Below, in pieces: positions 14,364 through 22,819 of a stretch of 23,048 nt of DNA (position 1 is the first letter of the stretch; every line of letters starts with the position of its first letter). The stretch is from a virus. The notes under the pieces are model-generated. The model was not told the DNA's origin, made no database searches, and saw only the letters and a program-made list of their open reading frames with translations. The translations under genes and the position numbers were made by a program. The stretch is from the IMG/VR virus record IMGVR_UViG_3300005100_000001, positions 1 through 23,048 of that record. The stretch is one strand, 5' to 3'.

Positions 14364-14639
14364 ATGACATACACCCCATTCATCAAAGACCCACAAGCGA
14401 TTTTAGATTATGGGTTTAATTGGGCAGACTGGTTACAATCAGGTGAAGCGATTCTCACTCATATCATAACTGTTACAAGTGGCCTTGTAATGATGTCAAG
14501 TAGTGAATCTGGTGGAATTGTTGTGGTATGGTTATCAGGTGGAATTGACCGGGCATACTATGCCGTAGCTTGTAGGGTTTCAACTGATGCAGGCCGGACA
14601 GATGAACGAACATTCAACATTCAGTGTAAAGAGCGGTGA
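14364..14639 (+). CDS. Small structural protein (91 aa) of the 'LDY-W-WL' type
   Basis: AGGAG at 14352-14356 supports ATG 14364. The protein begins with KDPQAILDYGFNWADWLQSG, then an Ig-like beta pattern and VVWLSGGIDRAYYAVACRVS, and ends with GRTDERTFNIQCKER. This arrangement matches a widespread short phage protein with the pattern 'kdp...LDY...W..WL..GD.I' and 'vwlsgG..g..y.v..r..T..Gr...r...', encoded near head-tail connectors. Its exact role is not known to me. The next gene follows after 11 bases. Confidence 0.65.
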   Translation: MTYTPFIKDPQAILDYGFNWADWLQSGEAILTHIITVTSGLVMMSSSESGGIVVVWLSGGIDRAYYAVACRVSTDAGRTDERTFNIQCKER

Positions 14640-14650
14640 GGTAAACAATC

Positions 14651-15250
14651 ATGGCATACACTACAGCCGATAAGGTGCGAAAACTTCTCCCTGACCTGCT
14701 TGAAACAGAAGATGATTTAGGCGCAATTACCAGTGGCACATCGTTAATGTTATCCAATTTTGTATTCGCAGTCCCAACGATTTTAAAAAATTCAGTGGAA
14801 CTCACAGTCATAACAGATTACACATTCAATCAACCTGATAGAGTCACACTGTTAACCGCAGCAGCAGGAGAGCGGTATATTGCACGGGTACACATCGCAT
14901 ATAACGATACTGATATTGAATCATTCATATCCGAAGCGGATTTGATAATTGACAGATATTTTATGAACATCACACCTGTGCCACTTGAATATTATGATGT
15001 TTGGTCAAAATACATCACTGCAGCTAAAATACTTCTCGTAAAGGCGCATGGTAACGAGGATATGTTGCTGTGGGCTAAAGAATATATGGATCAGGCCATA
15101 AACGGTATTGAAAAATATATTGATACAATTGAAACTTCATTTGTAGGCAGTACATCCGGCACCAGCGGTGGAGTGACACGATACGATAAGGATTCAGTAA
15201 AAGATTTCAATCTTGATCAGCGGGATGTGGCACAATATGGCAAAAGATAA
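14651..15250 (+). CDS. Head-tail connector/adaptor protein
   Basis: The 199-aa protein has the 'YTTADKVRKLLPDL' N-terminal segment usual in gp6/DUF1320-like adaptors. An acidic helical middle (about 90-170) follows, with LLWAKEYMDQAINGIEKYID, and a flexible C-terminal tail (GSTSGTSGGVTRYDKDS). Adaptors bind beneath the portal and join the stopper and tail. The gene's place, before a gp10-like and a tail-terminator-like gene, fits. The stop overlaps the next gene's first codons by 14 bases. Confidence 0.7.
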   Translation: MAYTTADKVRKLLPDLLETEDDLGAITSGTSLMLSNFVFAVPTILKNSVELTVITDYTFNQPDRVTLLTAAAGERYIARVHIAYNDTDIESFISEADLIIDRYFMNITPVPLEYYDVWSKYITAAKILLVKAHGNEDMLLWAKEYMDQAINGIEKYIDTIETSFVGSTSGTSGGVTRYDKDSVKDFNLDQRDVAQYGKR

Positions 15251-15596
15251 TGTAGATGTAGAGGTTGACATTTCAGGTGCAGTACGTACATTCCATGCTG
15301 CTGGTGTGAATGTACACAAAGCAATGCCTGTATTGCTTACCAGGCTGTCATTCAAAGGTGAAGGATTCATGAAGGGTGCGGCCCCTGTCCGGACTGGCAC
15401 ATTGCGGCGCAGTATACATGCATATCCTACCGTGCACCCGGCCGGGTTAGCTGCTGGTGTGAACTATGCATTTGCAGCAAATGTCCGGTCAAGAAAACCT
15501 CGATATATCGAGAAGACGAGAGATTATATTGTTCAAATCCAGCCAAAAGAATCCGATCTTATCATTCAAAGAGCATTGAGAGGGATGGATAAGTGA
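15237..15596 (+). CDS. HK97 gp10-like head-tail/tail-assembly protein
   Basis: ATG 15237 lies in frame with an upstream GTG/ATG at 15213 but has the better spaced GGATG-like site. The 119-aa protein contains GAAPVRTGTLRRSIHAYPTV, the hallmark 'AP.rTG.Lr.si' signature of the HK97 gp10 family, and then GVNYAFAANV and the RSRKPRYIEKT segment. These proteins act at the head-tail interface during tail completion. The stop overlaps the next start (AAGTGA; GTG at 15593). Confidence 0.8.
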   Translation: MAKDNVDVEVDISGAVRTFHAAGVNVHKAMPVLLTRLSFKGEGFMKGAAPVRTGTLRRSIHAYPTVHPAGLAAGVNYAFAANVRSRKPRYIEKTRDYIVQIQPKESDLIIQRALRGMDK

Positions 15597-16066
15597 CACT
15601 AGATGAACAGATTGATAACATTGAGTTTGAACTTAATAAACTCATGATGCGTGACCATATCACTGCCAAGACCTGGTTTACTGATATTGATAAACCATTA
15701 ATCCAGTATCCATCAACGTTATTTATGTTGCGTTCTGCTGAAAGGAATGATATGCAAGTTGTTCAAAACTCAAATCAACTTGCTTGGGATTTGGAATATG
15801 ATGTGTATTGTTTGTACAGCAGCATTGAAGGATTGAACAAGTTCACACATTCCCGTAAATTTGTGGATGCTATCTATAATCAGCTACAATCACAGCATGC
15901 ATCAGGTAAAATGTTAAACTGCGCCTGTTTTAATCTTGAATGTGTAAATATCGAGTATGGAATAGTAACATTAGATCAACTCAAAACAACAACCGTATCA
16001 GGCGGTGTAATTAAATTAATTATTCAGGTATTTGAACAATTTGAAACGAGAGGTAATGTAAAATGA
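15593..16066 (+). CDS. Tail terminator/completion-like protein
   Basis: The start is a GTG at 15593 (reads M T L D E) overlapping the gp10-like stop. The protein has 157 aa, helix at the N-terminus (DEQIDNIEFELNKLM), a beta-rich middle with LAWDLEYDVYCLY, a helix (HSRKFVDAIYNQLQS), and final strands. That alpha-beta layout and the position between gp10-like and tail-tube genes suit a gpU/gp17-type tail terminator. No signature motif is present, so this rests on synteny and fold pattern. The stop overlaps the tube start (ATGA). Confidence 0.6.
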   Translation: MTLDEQIDNIEFELNKLMMRDHITAKTWFTDIDKPLIQYPSTLFMLRSAERNDMQVVQNSNQLAWDLEYDVYCLYSSIEGLNKFTHSRKFVDAIYNQLQSQHASGKMLNCACFNLECVNIEYGIVTLDQLKTTTVSGGVIKLIIQVFEQFETRGNVK

Positions 16067-17064
16067 CAACAGCAAACTCAGCCGGGTTTATGTCTGAAAT
16101 GGTAATCGCAGAAGAGGTTATAAAAGGGACCACACCAGCAATCACGACAGGTTTACGAGATTATTTCACAGGGGATCCAGGCATAAACCCTGTACAGGGT
16201 ACGATTGATGCAGGAAATGTACAATTACGGCACGTACCGTACTACGTTCCAGGTTCGTATCACATGGAAGGAACCCCTCCCCAGATTGTAACTCCGAATG
16301 GTCACATCGGGTATTGGTTAGGGTTGGCGATAGGAGACTCTGTAGATACAGGATTGGGGGGGACTGCATATAGTCATCTTTATCATCCCGATGATGACCT
16401 GAAAACATTTTCAATATGGTTCAAGCGCGGTGGAAATCAGCAAGTGGTAATACCGTATGGTGTTGTGAATACACTTGAACTTCGCCAGGCACCAAATGAC
16501 GTACTTCGGTCCTCTGTCGGCTTCATTGGCAAAACCGAATCTGCGAATACTGATGATTTCTTAACATCGGCAGGATATGATGTGATAAAACCATTCCAAA
16601 ACTCTGATCTTAATGTCACTGGTCCAGCCAATGCCACACAGATACACAATTCTGTAGTTACACTCAATAATGGTTTTGATGTGGCACGAGGCGGAGTGCA
16701 TGGTTCTCGATATTATGCAGCAATGGTACCCGGAAAACGTCAAATAACTGGTACATTTGATTTATGGTTTGATGATGATGGTGACTATCAAAGTTTTTGG
16801 GGTAGTTCTACAGCCACTGAACCTAATGAATGTGGAGCTTATGATCCCATCCCGCTTGAACTTGAATGGAATTCATGCATAGAAGCTAGCGCAGGACATG
16901 ATTTTTCATTGACAGTTTCATTACCTGAAGTGATGTATATGTCAACCACCGTAAACATTGAAGGCAGGGTTAAGCAGACTGTTAACTGGGGTGCCCAATA
17001 TGATGCTACAGAATTGTTAGAAATAGCTGTTACGTTGGTTAATCAGGTGGATACATACCCATGA
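16063..17064 (+). CDS. Major tail protein (tail tube)
   Basis: The 333-aa protein is beta-rich and lies between the terminator-like and chaperone-like genes, the standard place of the tube subunit. The N-terminus has GFMSEMVIAEEVIKGTTPAI, which matches the 'E...GT.P' start of gpV/TTP-like proteins. Later segments include HLYHPDDDLKTFSIWF, SVGFIGKTE and ITGTFDLWFDDDGDY, matching the usual beta-sandwich repeats. It is longer than the smallest tube proteins (about 200 aa) and may contain an added surface domain near residues 190-280. Confidence 0.8.
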   Translation: MTTANSAGFMSEMVIAEEVIKGTTPAITTGLRDYFTGDPGINPVQGTIDAGNVQLRHVPYYVPGSYHMEGTPPQIVTPNGHIGYWLGLAIGDSVDTGLGGTAYSHLYHPDDDLKTFSIWFKRGGNQQVVIPYGVVNTLELRQAPNDVLRSSVGFIGKTESANTDDFLTSAGYDVIKPFQNSDLNVTGPANATQIHNSVVTLNNGFDVARGGVHGSRYYAAMVPGKRQITGTFDLWFDDDGDYQSFWGSSTATEPNECGAYDPIPLELEWNSCIEASAGHDFSLTVSLPEVMYMSTTVNIEGRVKQTVNWGAQYDATELLEIAVTLVNQVDTYP

Positions 17065-17600
17065 GTGAGATGAGTGCGCAGGAATTTAAAGAAAGGAGAG
17101 CTAAGGATACTACAGCTGATGAAATAGCGCATGCCTGCACTGCACCCACACCAGAACCAAATCCAGACCAGGAACTCATTAATGCAATGAGTATCCGACA
17201 ATTCCTGATGGGTCGAACCAAGGAGACAATCCAAGTTCCAGTATCTGGAATGGGTGGAGTGAAAAATATTGAAATCCGGGCCCGTCTTTCGAAACAGGAA
17301 TTAAAACCACATCAGTATATCCTTGATAGATGGAAACTTGCACAGGAAACAACTATCAAATTCATTGATACTGAAGAGGATGAAAAAGCATTGTGCGCGT
17401 TGATGGAAGATATTACGATTGACCCTGAAATAACCACAGAGTTTCTGTTAGATTCCGGCCTGTCGCCGGATGTGTGCGATGATATCCTGGCAGCATATCT
17501 TATATTAGAGCCAACCCGGCGCATGGTGGATACTCAGAAATTTCTCGGTGAGCGATTACGGGCAGGGATTCGCGCAAATGCTGCAGGCATGGGGGATTAA
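17061..17600 (+). CDS. Tail assembly chaperone, short form
   Basis: ATG 17061 overlaps the tube stop (ATGA). The 179-aa protein is helical and acidic. Its position, between the tail tube and the tape measure genes, fits the tail assembly chaperones (lambda gpG group). In these viruses the short form is made by normal termination and a long form by programmed frameshifting. Here the stop (TAA 17598-17600) follows the slippery-looking GGG GAT, and an extension frame is open beyond it. The chaperones coat the tape measure protein before tube polymerisation. Confidence 0.75.
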   Translation: MSEMSAQEFKERRAKDTTADEIAHACTAPTPEPNPDQELINAMSIRQFLMGRTKETIQVPVSGMGGVKNIEIRARLSKQELKPHQYILDRWKLAQETTIKFIDTEEDEKALCALMEDITIDPEITTEFLLDSGLSPDVCDDILAAYLILEPTRRMVDTQKFLGERLRAGIRANAAGMGD

Positions 17601-17688
17601 GTCACCGTCAGAATTCGGTGAAATGGATGATTTAGATAGAGAGTTCATTGAAAGTTCATGGATTAATCATGTTAAGAGGATGATGTAA
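17578..17688 (+). CDS. Tail chaperone extension read by apparent +1 frameshift (T part)
   Basis: The frame one base downstream of the chaperone frame stays open from upstream of 17521 to TAA 17686 and encodes a protein-like end: LQAWGIKSPSEFGEMDDLDR, a helix (EFIESSWINHVKRMM). This is the kind of short helical T domain that long chaperone forms add. A shift at GGG (17592-17594) to the overlapping GGG (17593-17595), just before the TAA, would give a product ending MG-IKSPSEF. Direct initiation at ATG 17578 is an alternative. The stop overlaps the tape measure start (TAATG). Confidence 0.6.
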   Translation: MLQAWGIKSPSEFGEMDDLDREFIESSWINHVKRMM

Positions 17689-18968
17689 TGGTTTTAGGTA
17701 GTGTAGGCAATTCGGCAAATCAAATCCTTATTAAAATTAAGGGTGATGATAAAGATTTTCAGGATTCCCTTAAAAAGTCAGATAAATCCATGTCCTCATT
17801 TGCTACAAAAGCAAAAGCGTACGGTCCGATGGTTGGGGCCGCATTCGCTGCTGCAGCGATGGGATTTGTTGCCATGTCTGTTAAATGGGCAGCTGCAGAA
17901 GAGGCTGTCAGCAAACAGACAGCAGCACTGCTCAAAGCACAAGGTGTCATGTGGGGGGATGTGGGCGGAGAGCTTGATGCATACATGAAACAACTTGAAC
18001 GGTTGACTACCTACAATGATACAGATTTACAGGTTGCATTCAATTCCATGATTGCAGCCGGGATGTCATACACTGAAGCAATGAACTCTATGAATACCGT
18101 CACATCAATGGCGTTTTCATTGAATAGAGATTTGGGTTCAATGGCGCAGTTAGTAGGGAAAGCGTACAACGGTCAAACAGGTGAACTGTCCCGGTATGGT
18201 ATTGTTCTTGAGGAAGGTCTGGACAAATCAGAAGCATATGCAGCAGTATTGAAATATGTGGCGGATAATTTCGCGGATGCATCAGCGCGTTCAGAGACAT
18301 TCAAAGGTCAGATTGGTAATTTGAACAATCAAATACATAACGTCGCTGAAGTGATTGGAACTGAGTTGTTACCACCACTCACTGATTTCATAACAATCAT
18401 AGGTGATTGGGCAGGCGGTGGCGGTGCAGCGCAAACAGTTGCAGCGTTTCAGATTGTTGGGAAAAGCGTATGGCTTTTGATTGATTCATTGAAAGTGTTA
18501 CAAGCGACAGAGGACTATCTGGCAGCACGGTTGGGATACTCGCTTGGCACAATTACAAAACTAGAGTATAATGAGGCTGTGCGTAATCTCAATGACATGT
18601 CTGATGCGTATGCAAGAACCGCTGAGGGAATTAATGAAAATATGAGTGTCCTTATGGGTGAGGCCGGCGCGCGAGCTGGAAATAATTTCAAACAAAATTT
18701 TGATGGAATGGCGTTTTCGGGTGGTGATGCAAGTACATCTGGCCGTGCTGATGGGACCGCGTACGGTGCCGGGTTCAGTGACGGTGTGTCCGAAGCGATG
18801 AAAAGAGCAGAAGAATCCGGGGGTATAAATTTGAGTAGTTTAGGCGCAGTTGGTGAACCTCGGAAGTCGGGTGATTGGGTAATAAGTTCTGATAGCATTA
18901 ATATAGCACGAGCAAAACAACTTGAGCATTTGGATTGGACGGTAGATTATGCGTCACAGGGTGATTGA
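17688..18968 (+). CDS. Tape measure protein (short)
   Basis: The 426-aa protein shows tape-measure features: an N-terminal charged helix, a hydrophobic, Ala-rich segment (about residues 45-65), a helical core with FNSMIAAGMSYTEAMNSMNT and VGKAYNGQTGELSRYGIVLE, and 'NNQIHNVAEVIGTELLPPL' near 230, all typical of phage tape measures. The C-terminal part (about 330-426) is Gly/Ser-rich. If the usual 0.15 nm per residue holds, the tail would be about 60 nm, shorter than most siphovirus tails. The stop lies just before the next gene. Confidence 0.82.
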   Translation: MVLGSVGNSANQILIKIKGDDKDFQDSLKKSDKSMSSFATKAKAYGPMVGAAFAAAAMGFVAMSVKWAAAEEAVSKQTAALLKAQGVMWGDVGGELDAYMKQLERLTTYNDTDLQVAFNSMIAAGMSYTEAMNSMNTVTSMAFSLNRDLGSMAQLVGKAYNGQTGELSRYGIVLEEGLDKSEAYAAVLKYVADNFADASARSETFKGQIGNLNNQIHNVAEVIGTELLPPLTDFITIIGDWAGGGGAAQTVAAFQIVGKSVWLLIDSLKVLQATEDYLAARLGYSLGTITKLEYNEAVRNLNDMSDAYARTAEGINENMSVLMGEAGARAGNNFKQNFDGMAFSGGDASTSGRADGTAYGAGFSDGVSEAMKRAEESGGINLSSLGAVGEPRKSGDWVISSDSINIARAKQLEHLDWTVDYASQGD

Positions 18969-18970
18969 GA

Positions 18971-19966
18971 ATGGCAACAATTGATGGAATCACTTTTAAT
19001 TTATCACGTGGAGGAGTGTACACAAGACACAGAAATATCCATTTACCATCGATGAATTCATACATTAATACAATCCGGGATACTGGATATGATGGATTAG
19101 AGATTCGTGTTGTTGGGTTTGAAACTACACGGGCAGCGTATGATGATGTACTTACAGCATTCATGGCAACTGGTGTTCATTCTCTTGTCATCAATGAAGG
19201 TTGGGAATATCGAGTACATTCAGTGATTTTAAATCAAGATTTGTTGACTTATATTGTTGATAATTGGTATCCTTATACTCTCACGATGCGAACCAGTACA
19301 CCGTATGCATACAGCACAACAGATGATCATCGGGCTAAAAGCATCACTTCAAACAATCAGGAATGGTCAGCAGCTGACTGGCCACCTGGGTTATTACCTA
19401 ATAATAATTTTGAGGAGTGGAGTAATGGCGTAAATAGCGCCCCAAATGGATGGGTGGTGGAGGGAACCGGAGCTGGTATTACGCAGGATAATACAGTCGT
19501 AAAGGTTGGAACCTACAGTGCAAGACTTATATGTTCAACGAGTTATTTGGCGTATCTAAAGCATTATCTCTATGGATATGATGGGACTGAAATCACATTT
19601 GGCGCGTGGGTTTGGTGTAACACAGTAGGCAGGGCTCGAATTAACATATGGACCGGAATTGCAGATTCACCCTCTGCTTATCACACAGGTGGTAATACAT
19701 GGGAATGGTTGACAACTACGGCGACAATTCACTCCGGGACTCATTCACCACAAGCGCATGTACAGTTTAGAATAAACTATGGAAATATAGTTTATATGCG
19801 TTGTGATGGGGCAGTACTGCTCAAAAGTGACTCAATTGAAGATAGCACATTTATGTTAAATATTGATAATGGGGGCGCAGTGGCCACACCAGTTGATATT
19901 CAGGTTACATCAGCAACAGCACCAAGTTCAGAACAATCGACATTAAGTCAACTGGAGAGTTACTAA
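18971..19966 (+). CDS. Distal tail protein with carbohydrate-binding-like domain
   Basis: ATG 18971 directly follows the tape measure stop; a TTG at 18965 overlapping that stop is possible. The N-terminal part (1-135) is beta-rich with IDGITFNLSRGGVYTRHRN and LTAFMATGVHSLVINEGWEY, in the style of distal tail proteins. Residues about 145-295 look like a carbohydrate-binding module of the CBM_4_9 type: LLPNNNFEEWSNGVNSAPNG, a WVVEGTGAGI segment, YSARLICS, ITFGAWVWCN, and a final beta strand with YMRCDGAVLL. It would therefore join the tail tube to the baseplate and may bind host glycans. The stop overlaps the next start (TAATG). Confidence 0.65.
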   Translation: MATIDGITFNLSRGGVYTRHRNIHLPSMNSYINTIRDTGYDGLEIRVVGFETTRAAYDDVLTAFMATGVHSLVINEGWEYRVHSVILNQDLLTYIVDNWYPYTLTMRTSTPYAYSTTDDHRAKSITSNNQEWSAADWPPGLLPNNNFEEWSNGVNSAPNGWVVEGTGAGITQDNTVVKVGTYSARLICSTSYLAYLKHYLYGYDGTEITFGAWVWCNTVGRARINIWTGIADSPSAYHTGGNTWEWLTTTATIHSGTHSPQAHVQFRINYGNIVYMRCDGAVLLKSDSIEDSTFMLNIDNGGAVATPVDIQVTSATAPSSEQSTLSQLESY

Positions 19967-21780
19967 TGGCAACTAATCACGGGGGTGCTAACTGGACTCC
20001 AGTAAATGGATCTGAACTGAATGGCACACACACAAACGTAGGTACATTTTCCATCACAAGCGGGTACACGTGTAACGTTGCGCAGGGAATTCCATTCGCA
20101 GTGTATGCTGAAACTATAACAATCGCAGGAGATATTAATGGTATTGGGAAGGGTTACGCTGGGGGTACCGTAAATTCAAACGGTGCTGGTCCTGGCGGCG
20201 GTACGAAAGGATCAACTAATGTAATTCATGCTGGCGGTGGTGGTTATGGAGGTGATGGTGGTGACGGATACAATAACACCTCTACACAGGGGATTGGTGG
20301 AGATGTATATGGGAATGCGAACGGGACAGTAGCACAAATGGGTTCTGGGGGTGCTGGCGGAAGTTCAGGAGGTGGAACCGCTTCAGGCGGGGGTAATGGT
20401 GGCGGTTCAGTGATATTGTGTGCAAACACGATTTCAATTGCCTACGGTGCTACTGTTTTGTGTCATGGGACTGATGGTGGTTATGCAGCCAGTCCTGGTG
20501 CCGGTGGTAGCGGTGGTGGAGTATTACTAATATGTAATCATTTGAATATTGATGGCGCGGCACAGGCAAGCGGTGGAATGGGTGGAGCTTCTAGTGGTAC
20601 AGGCGGTGGCGGTGGAGGCGGTGGCGGCAGATGTAAAACAGTATGTGCCACATACAACAATGATCCGTATAATTTCATGAATGCTGCTGGCGGGACATCG
20701 CAAGGGATAGGTGACCCTGGCCTAATTGGAACGGAAGATGTATGCAATACTTTAGGAAAATTAGATGCTACACATCCTGTTGGCCAGACATTCAATTTTG
20801 GTATTGCTGGTTCTGTAGTGATGACTCAAGTGATTCTAAAAGCCGGGTCATATACCACTGCTGGGGTTTGCACGCTCACTGTGTATAACAATTCCAGTAA
20901 AAGTGTAACGTATGGCAGTGCATCAAATACTATTGATTCAACGTCTGACGAGACATGGACGTTTACTACTCCTGTTGAATTGCCTGACGGACAGCTCGAT
21001 TATTATATGGAACTGACAACCAGCGCAGCAGTGTGCACGATGGCATATTCATGTACCAATAATTTCAGCGATTATATGTATTATGAAGATGGTGAAGCCG
21101 TTGGTGTATCATTATACATGAAATTGTATACATATGCGCATGTCGTTAATCCTGTTGTATATAATAAATCAAAGAGTAATGTTAAGTGTCATGTAGCAAA
21201 TAAAATACTCACTGGTGCACGGCACACAATTAGAGCGGATGGGATTGGGAATGTTCAGTATGCAGATGATTTAATCACAGCAAAGTATGTCGGGGACTGC
21301 TCAGTAGCGTCTAATGACACATATTATGATATAAGTCAATATCTGAGAATCACGTTTGGTGGTACTTTGGAGTATAAAATTGACTGCAAATATCCTATTG
21401 TTGGGATGCCGAAGTTTACTGCATTAATAAATTTGGTGGCATCGGGAGTAGGCACAATCCAGATTGCTGAGGATGTTGATGGATTACCTGGTATGTGGTA
21501 TGATGTGCCTACAGATGTACCAGACGATACTCAGGAAGATTATCTATTTGAGTGTGATTCTCTGAGTTTTGAGGGGAAAACGATACTATATTTCCGGTTT
21601 AATGTAACGGTAGGTGAATTTTGGATAAAACAATTTAGCATTGATATCAAAATTGACACAACCAGTGCACAGATCCCTCAAGTCATTCCATCTGATGCTA
21701 ACACGTTTGTATGTGACCAGGATGAAACATCGAGTATTGATTGTATAGTTGAATTGAAATATTCGGATGTGCGATATTGA
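19966..21780 (+). CDS. Large Gly-rich tail adhesin (604 aa)
   Basis: Residues 60-222 are dominated by glycine, in segments such as GAGPGGGTKG, AGGGGYGGDGGDG, GGAGGSSGGGTASGGGNGGG and TGGGGGGGGGR, separated by short beta-like hydrophobic parts. This resembles the polyglycine-II sandwich of T4-like S16 gp38 adhesins. An Asn/Gly-rich N-terminal segment (1-60) precedes it. Residues about 270-390 form a beta-sandwich (VGQTFNFGIAGSVVMTQVIL, then VCTLTVYNNSS, YYMELTTSAA) similar in pattern to the protein at 13612. The C-terminal region (about 430-604) has another beta-rich domain. It is probably a baseplate-linked receptor-binding protein. The TTGA at 21777-21780 overlaps the next gene. Confidence 0.65.
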   Translation: MATNHGGANWTPVNGSELNGTHTNVGTFSITSGYTCNVAQGIPFAVYAETITIAGDINGIGKGYAGGTVNSNGAGPGGGTKGSTNVIHAGGGGYGGDGGDGYNNTSTQGIGGDVYGNANGTVAQMGSGGAGGSSGGGTASGGGNGGGSVILCANTISIAYGATVLCHGTDGGYAASPGAGGSGGGVLLICNHLNIDGAAQASGGMGGASSGTGGGGGGGGGRCKTVCATYNNDPYNFMNAAGGTSQGIGDPGLIGTEDVCNTLGKLDATHPVGQTFNFGIAGSVVMTQVILKAGSYTTAGVCTLTVYNNSSKSVTYGSASNTIDSTSDETWTFTTPVELPDGQLDYYMELTTSAAVCTMAYSCTNNFSDYMYYEDGEAVGVSLYMKLYTYAHVVNPVVYNKSKSNVKCHVANKILTGARHTIRADGIGNVQYADDLITAKYVGDCSVASNDTYYDISQYLRITFGGTLEYKIDCKYPIVGMPKFTALINLVASGVGTIQIAEDVDGLPGMWYDVPTDVPDDTQEDYLFECDSLSFEGKTILYFRFNVTVGEFWIKQFSIDIKIDTTSAQIPQVIPSDANTFVCDQDETSSIDCIVELKYSDVRY

Positions 21781-22817
21781 CATTGAGTGTGAGTGTTGAG
21801 CATGAAAGTAGCATATATCATCCTCGTGTAATCTCTGCAACCAGTACATCCACATTTCCATTTTCGCATCCGGTTGCAAGCATAAAATGTGTAGCAGAAA
21901 AACACTTCCGGGTAGATGATATTGTTAGAATTGGTGATATATTCCATGGCCGAATTATCAATCTTTTAACTGATGGTCACACAATGCAAATATCATGTCG
22001 TGGCCATTCCCAGGAACTAAATCATAAATATGTGACTGGCGATTATACACAAACTGGTGTCACCTCAGGTGATGTACTTGAATATTTGATATATACATAT
22101 CTCACCCGGCTCACCTCCGGAACCCTTCAAGGAGATACAATCACGAGTTTTAATATCTCTGCGAATCAAGCGAATATTTATGATGTAGTGAAAAATCTTG
22201 AAGTGTATGATAGTAATCATCGATTGCAGGTTGTAACTCAATATACAGATAATCATTACACATCTTCTCAAGTAAACTGGCTGCCATTGCCTACTGTTTC
22301 GAATCTAATCTTAAGCCATAACTCCGCCGGTGTGCTGGGGGCAAATTATAAGGCAATTGGTACGGAGATCAGAAACAAGATATATATTTTTGGTAGTGTT
22401 TCAGAAGATCCTGCCACTGGAATCTCAACACAAAAGTATGGTTTTGCAGAAGATACACCGAGTCAAAACAAATATGGGGTTAGAGAATTTCCTTACTGTG
22501 ACCATGCTCTTGATGATGATGCTATGTGTACCACCATGGCGCAGGGGCTTGTTAATCAAAATTCTATGCCAAAATTAAACGGTTCTGTGACCATGGCAGG
22601 AACTATAATTTATCCTGGGGACCTCGTTACATGTGATTTTGACATGTATTTAGATGGAGAGCGTTTTGAAGGAGAGTACCGGGTTGTCCGGGTAGATCAT
22701 CGGATGAGTCCCTGGCTGACAACCGTTACTCTTGGCCAGTATGTTAAATCTGAGGGTGAAGTGATTGCTGATTCAGTTAACAATCACCGTTTAAATAATT
22801 TAAATTCTATACTTTGA
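21777..22817 (+). CDS. Tail hub / late-control gpD-like protein
   Basis: Translation probably begins at TTG 21777 overlapping the previous stop (TTGA), giving 346 aa; no better ATG or GTG is near. The pattern is that of tail hub proteins: a beta-barrel start (VASIKCVAEKHFRVDDIVRI, GDIFHGRI), a middle with ITSFNISANQANIYDVVKNL like the gp27/gpD hub 'domain swap' region, then GSVTMAGTIIYPGDLVTCD and GEYRVVRVDHRMSPWLTTVT, the usual C-terminal hub barrel. It closes the tail assembly at the tip. Confidence 0.7.
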   Translation: MTLSVSVEHESSIYHPRVISATSTSTFPFSHPVASIKCVAEKHFRVDDIVRIGDIFHGRIINLLTDGHTMQISCRGHSQELNHKYVTGDYTQTGVTSGDVLEYLIYTYLTRLTSGTLQGDTITSFNISANQANIYDVVKNLEVYDSNHRLQVVTQYTDNHYTSSQVNWLPLPTVSNLILSHNSAGVLGANYKAIGTEIRNKIYIFGSVSEDPATGISTQKYGFAEDTPSQNKYGVREFPYCDHALDDDAMCTTMAQGLVNQNSMPKLNGSVTMAGTIIYPGDLVTCDFDMYLDGERFEGEYRVVRVDHRMSPWLTTVTLGQYVKSEGEVIADSVNNHRLNNLNSIL

Positions 22818-22819
22818 AA

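Noticed and set aside
17521-17600. A -1 frameshift of the usual lambda type in the tail chaperone
   Set aside because: The open extension lies in the +1 (equivalently -2) frame, not the -1 frame.
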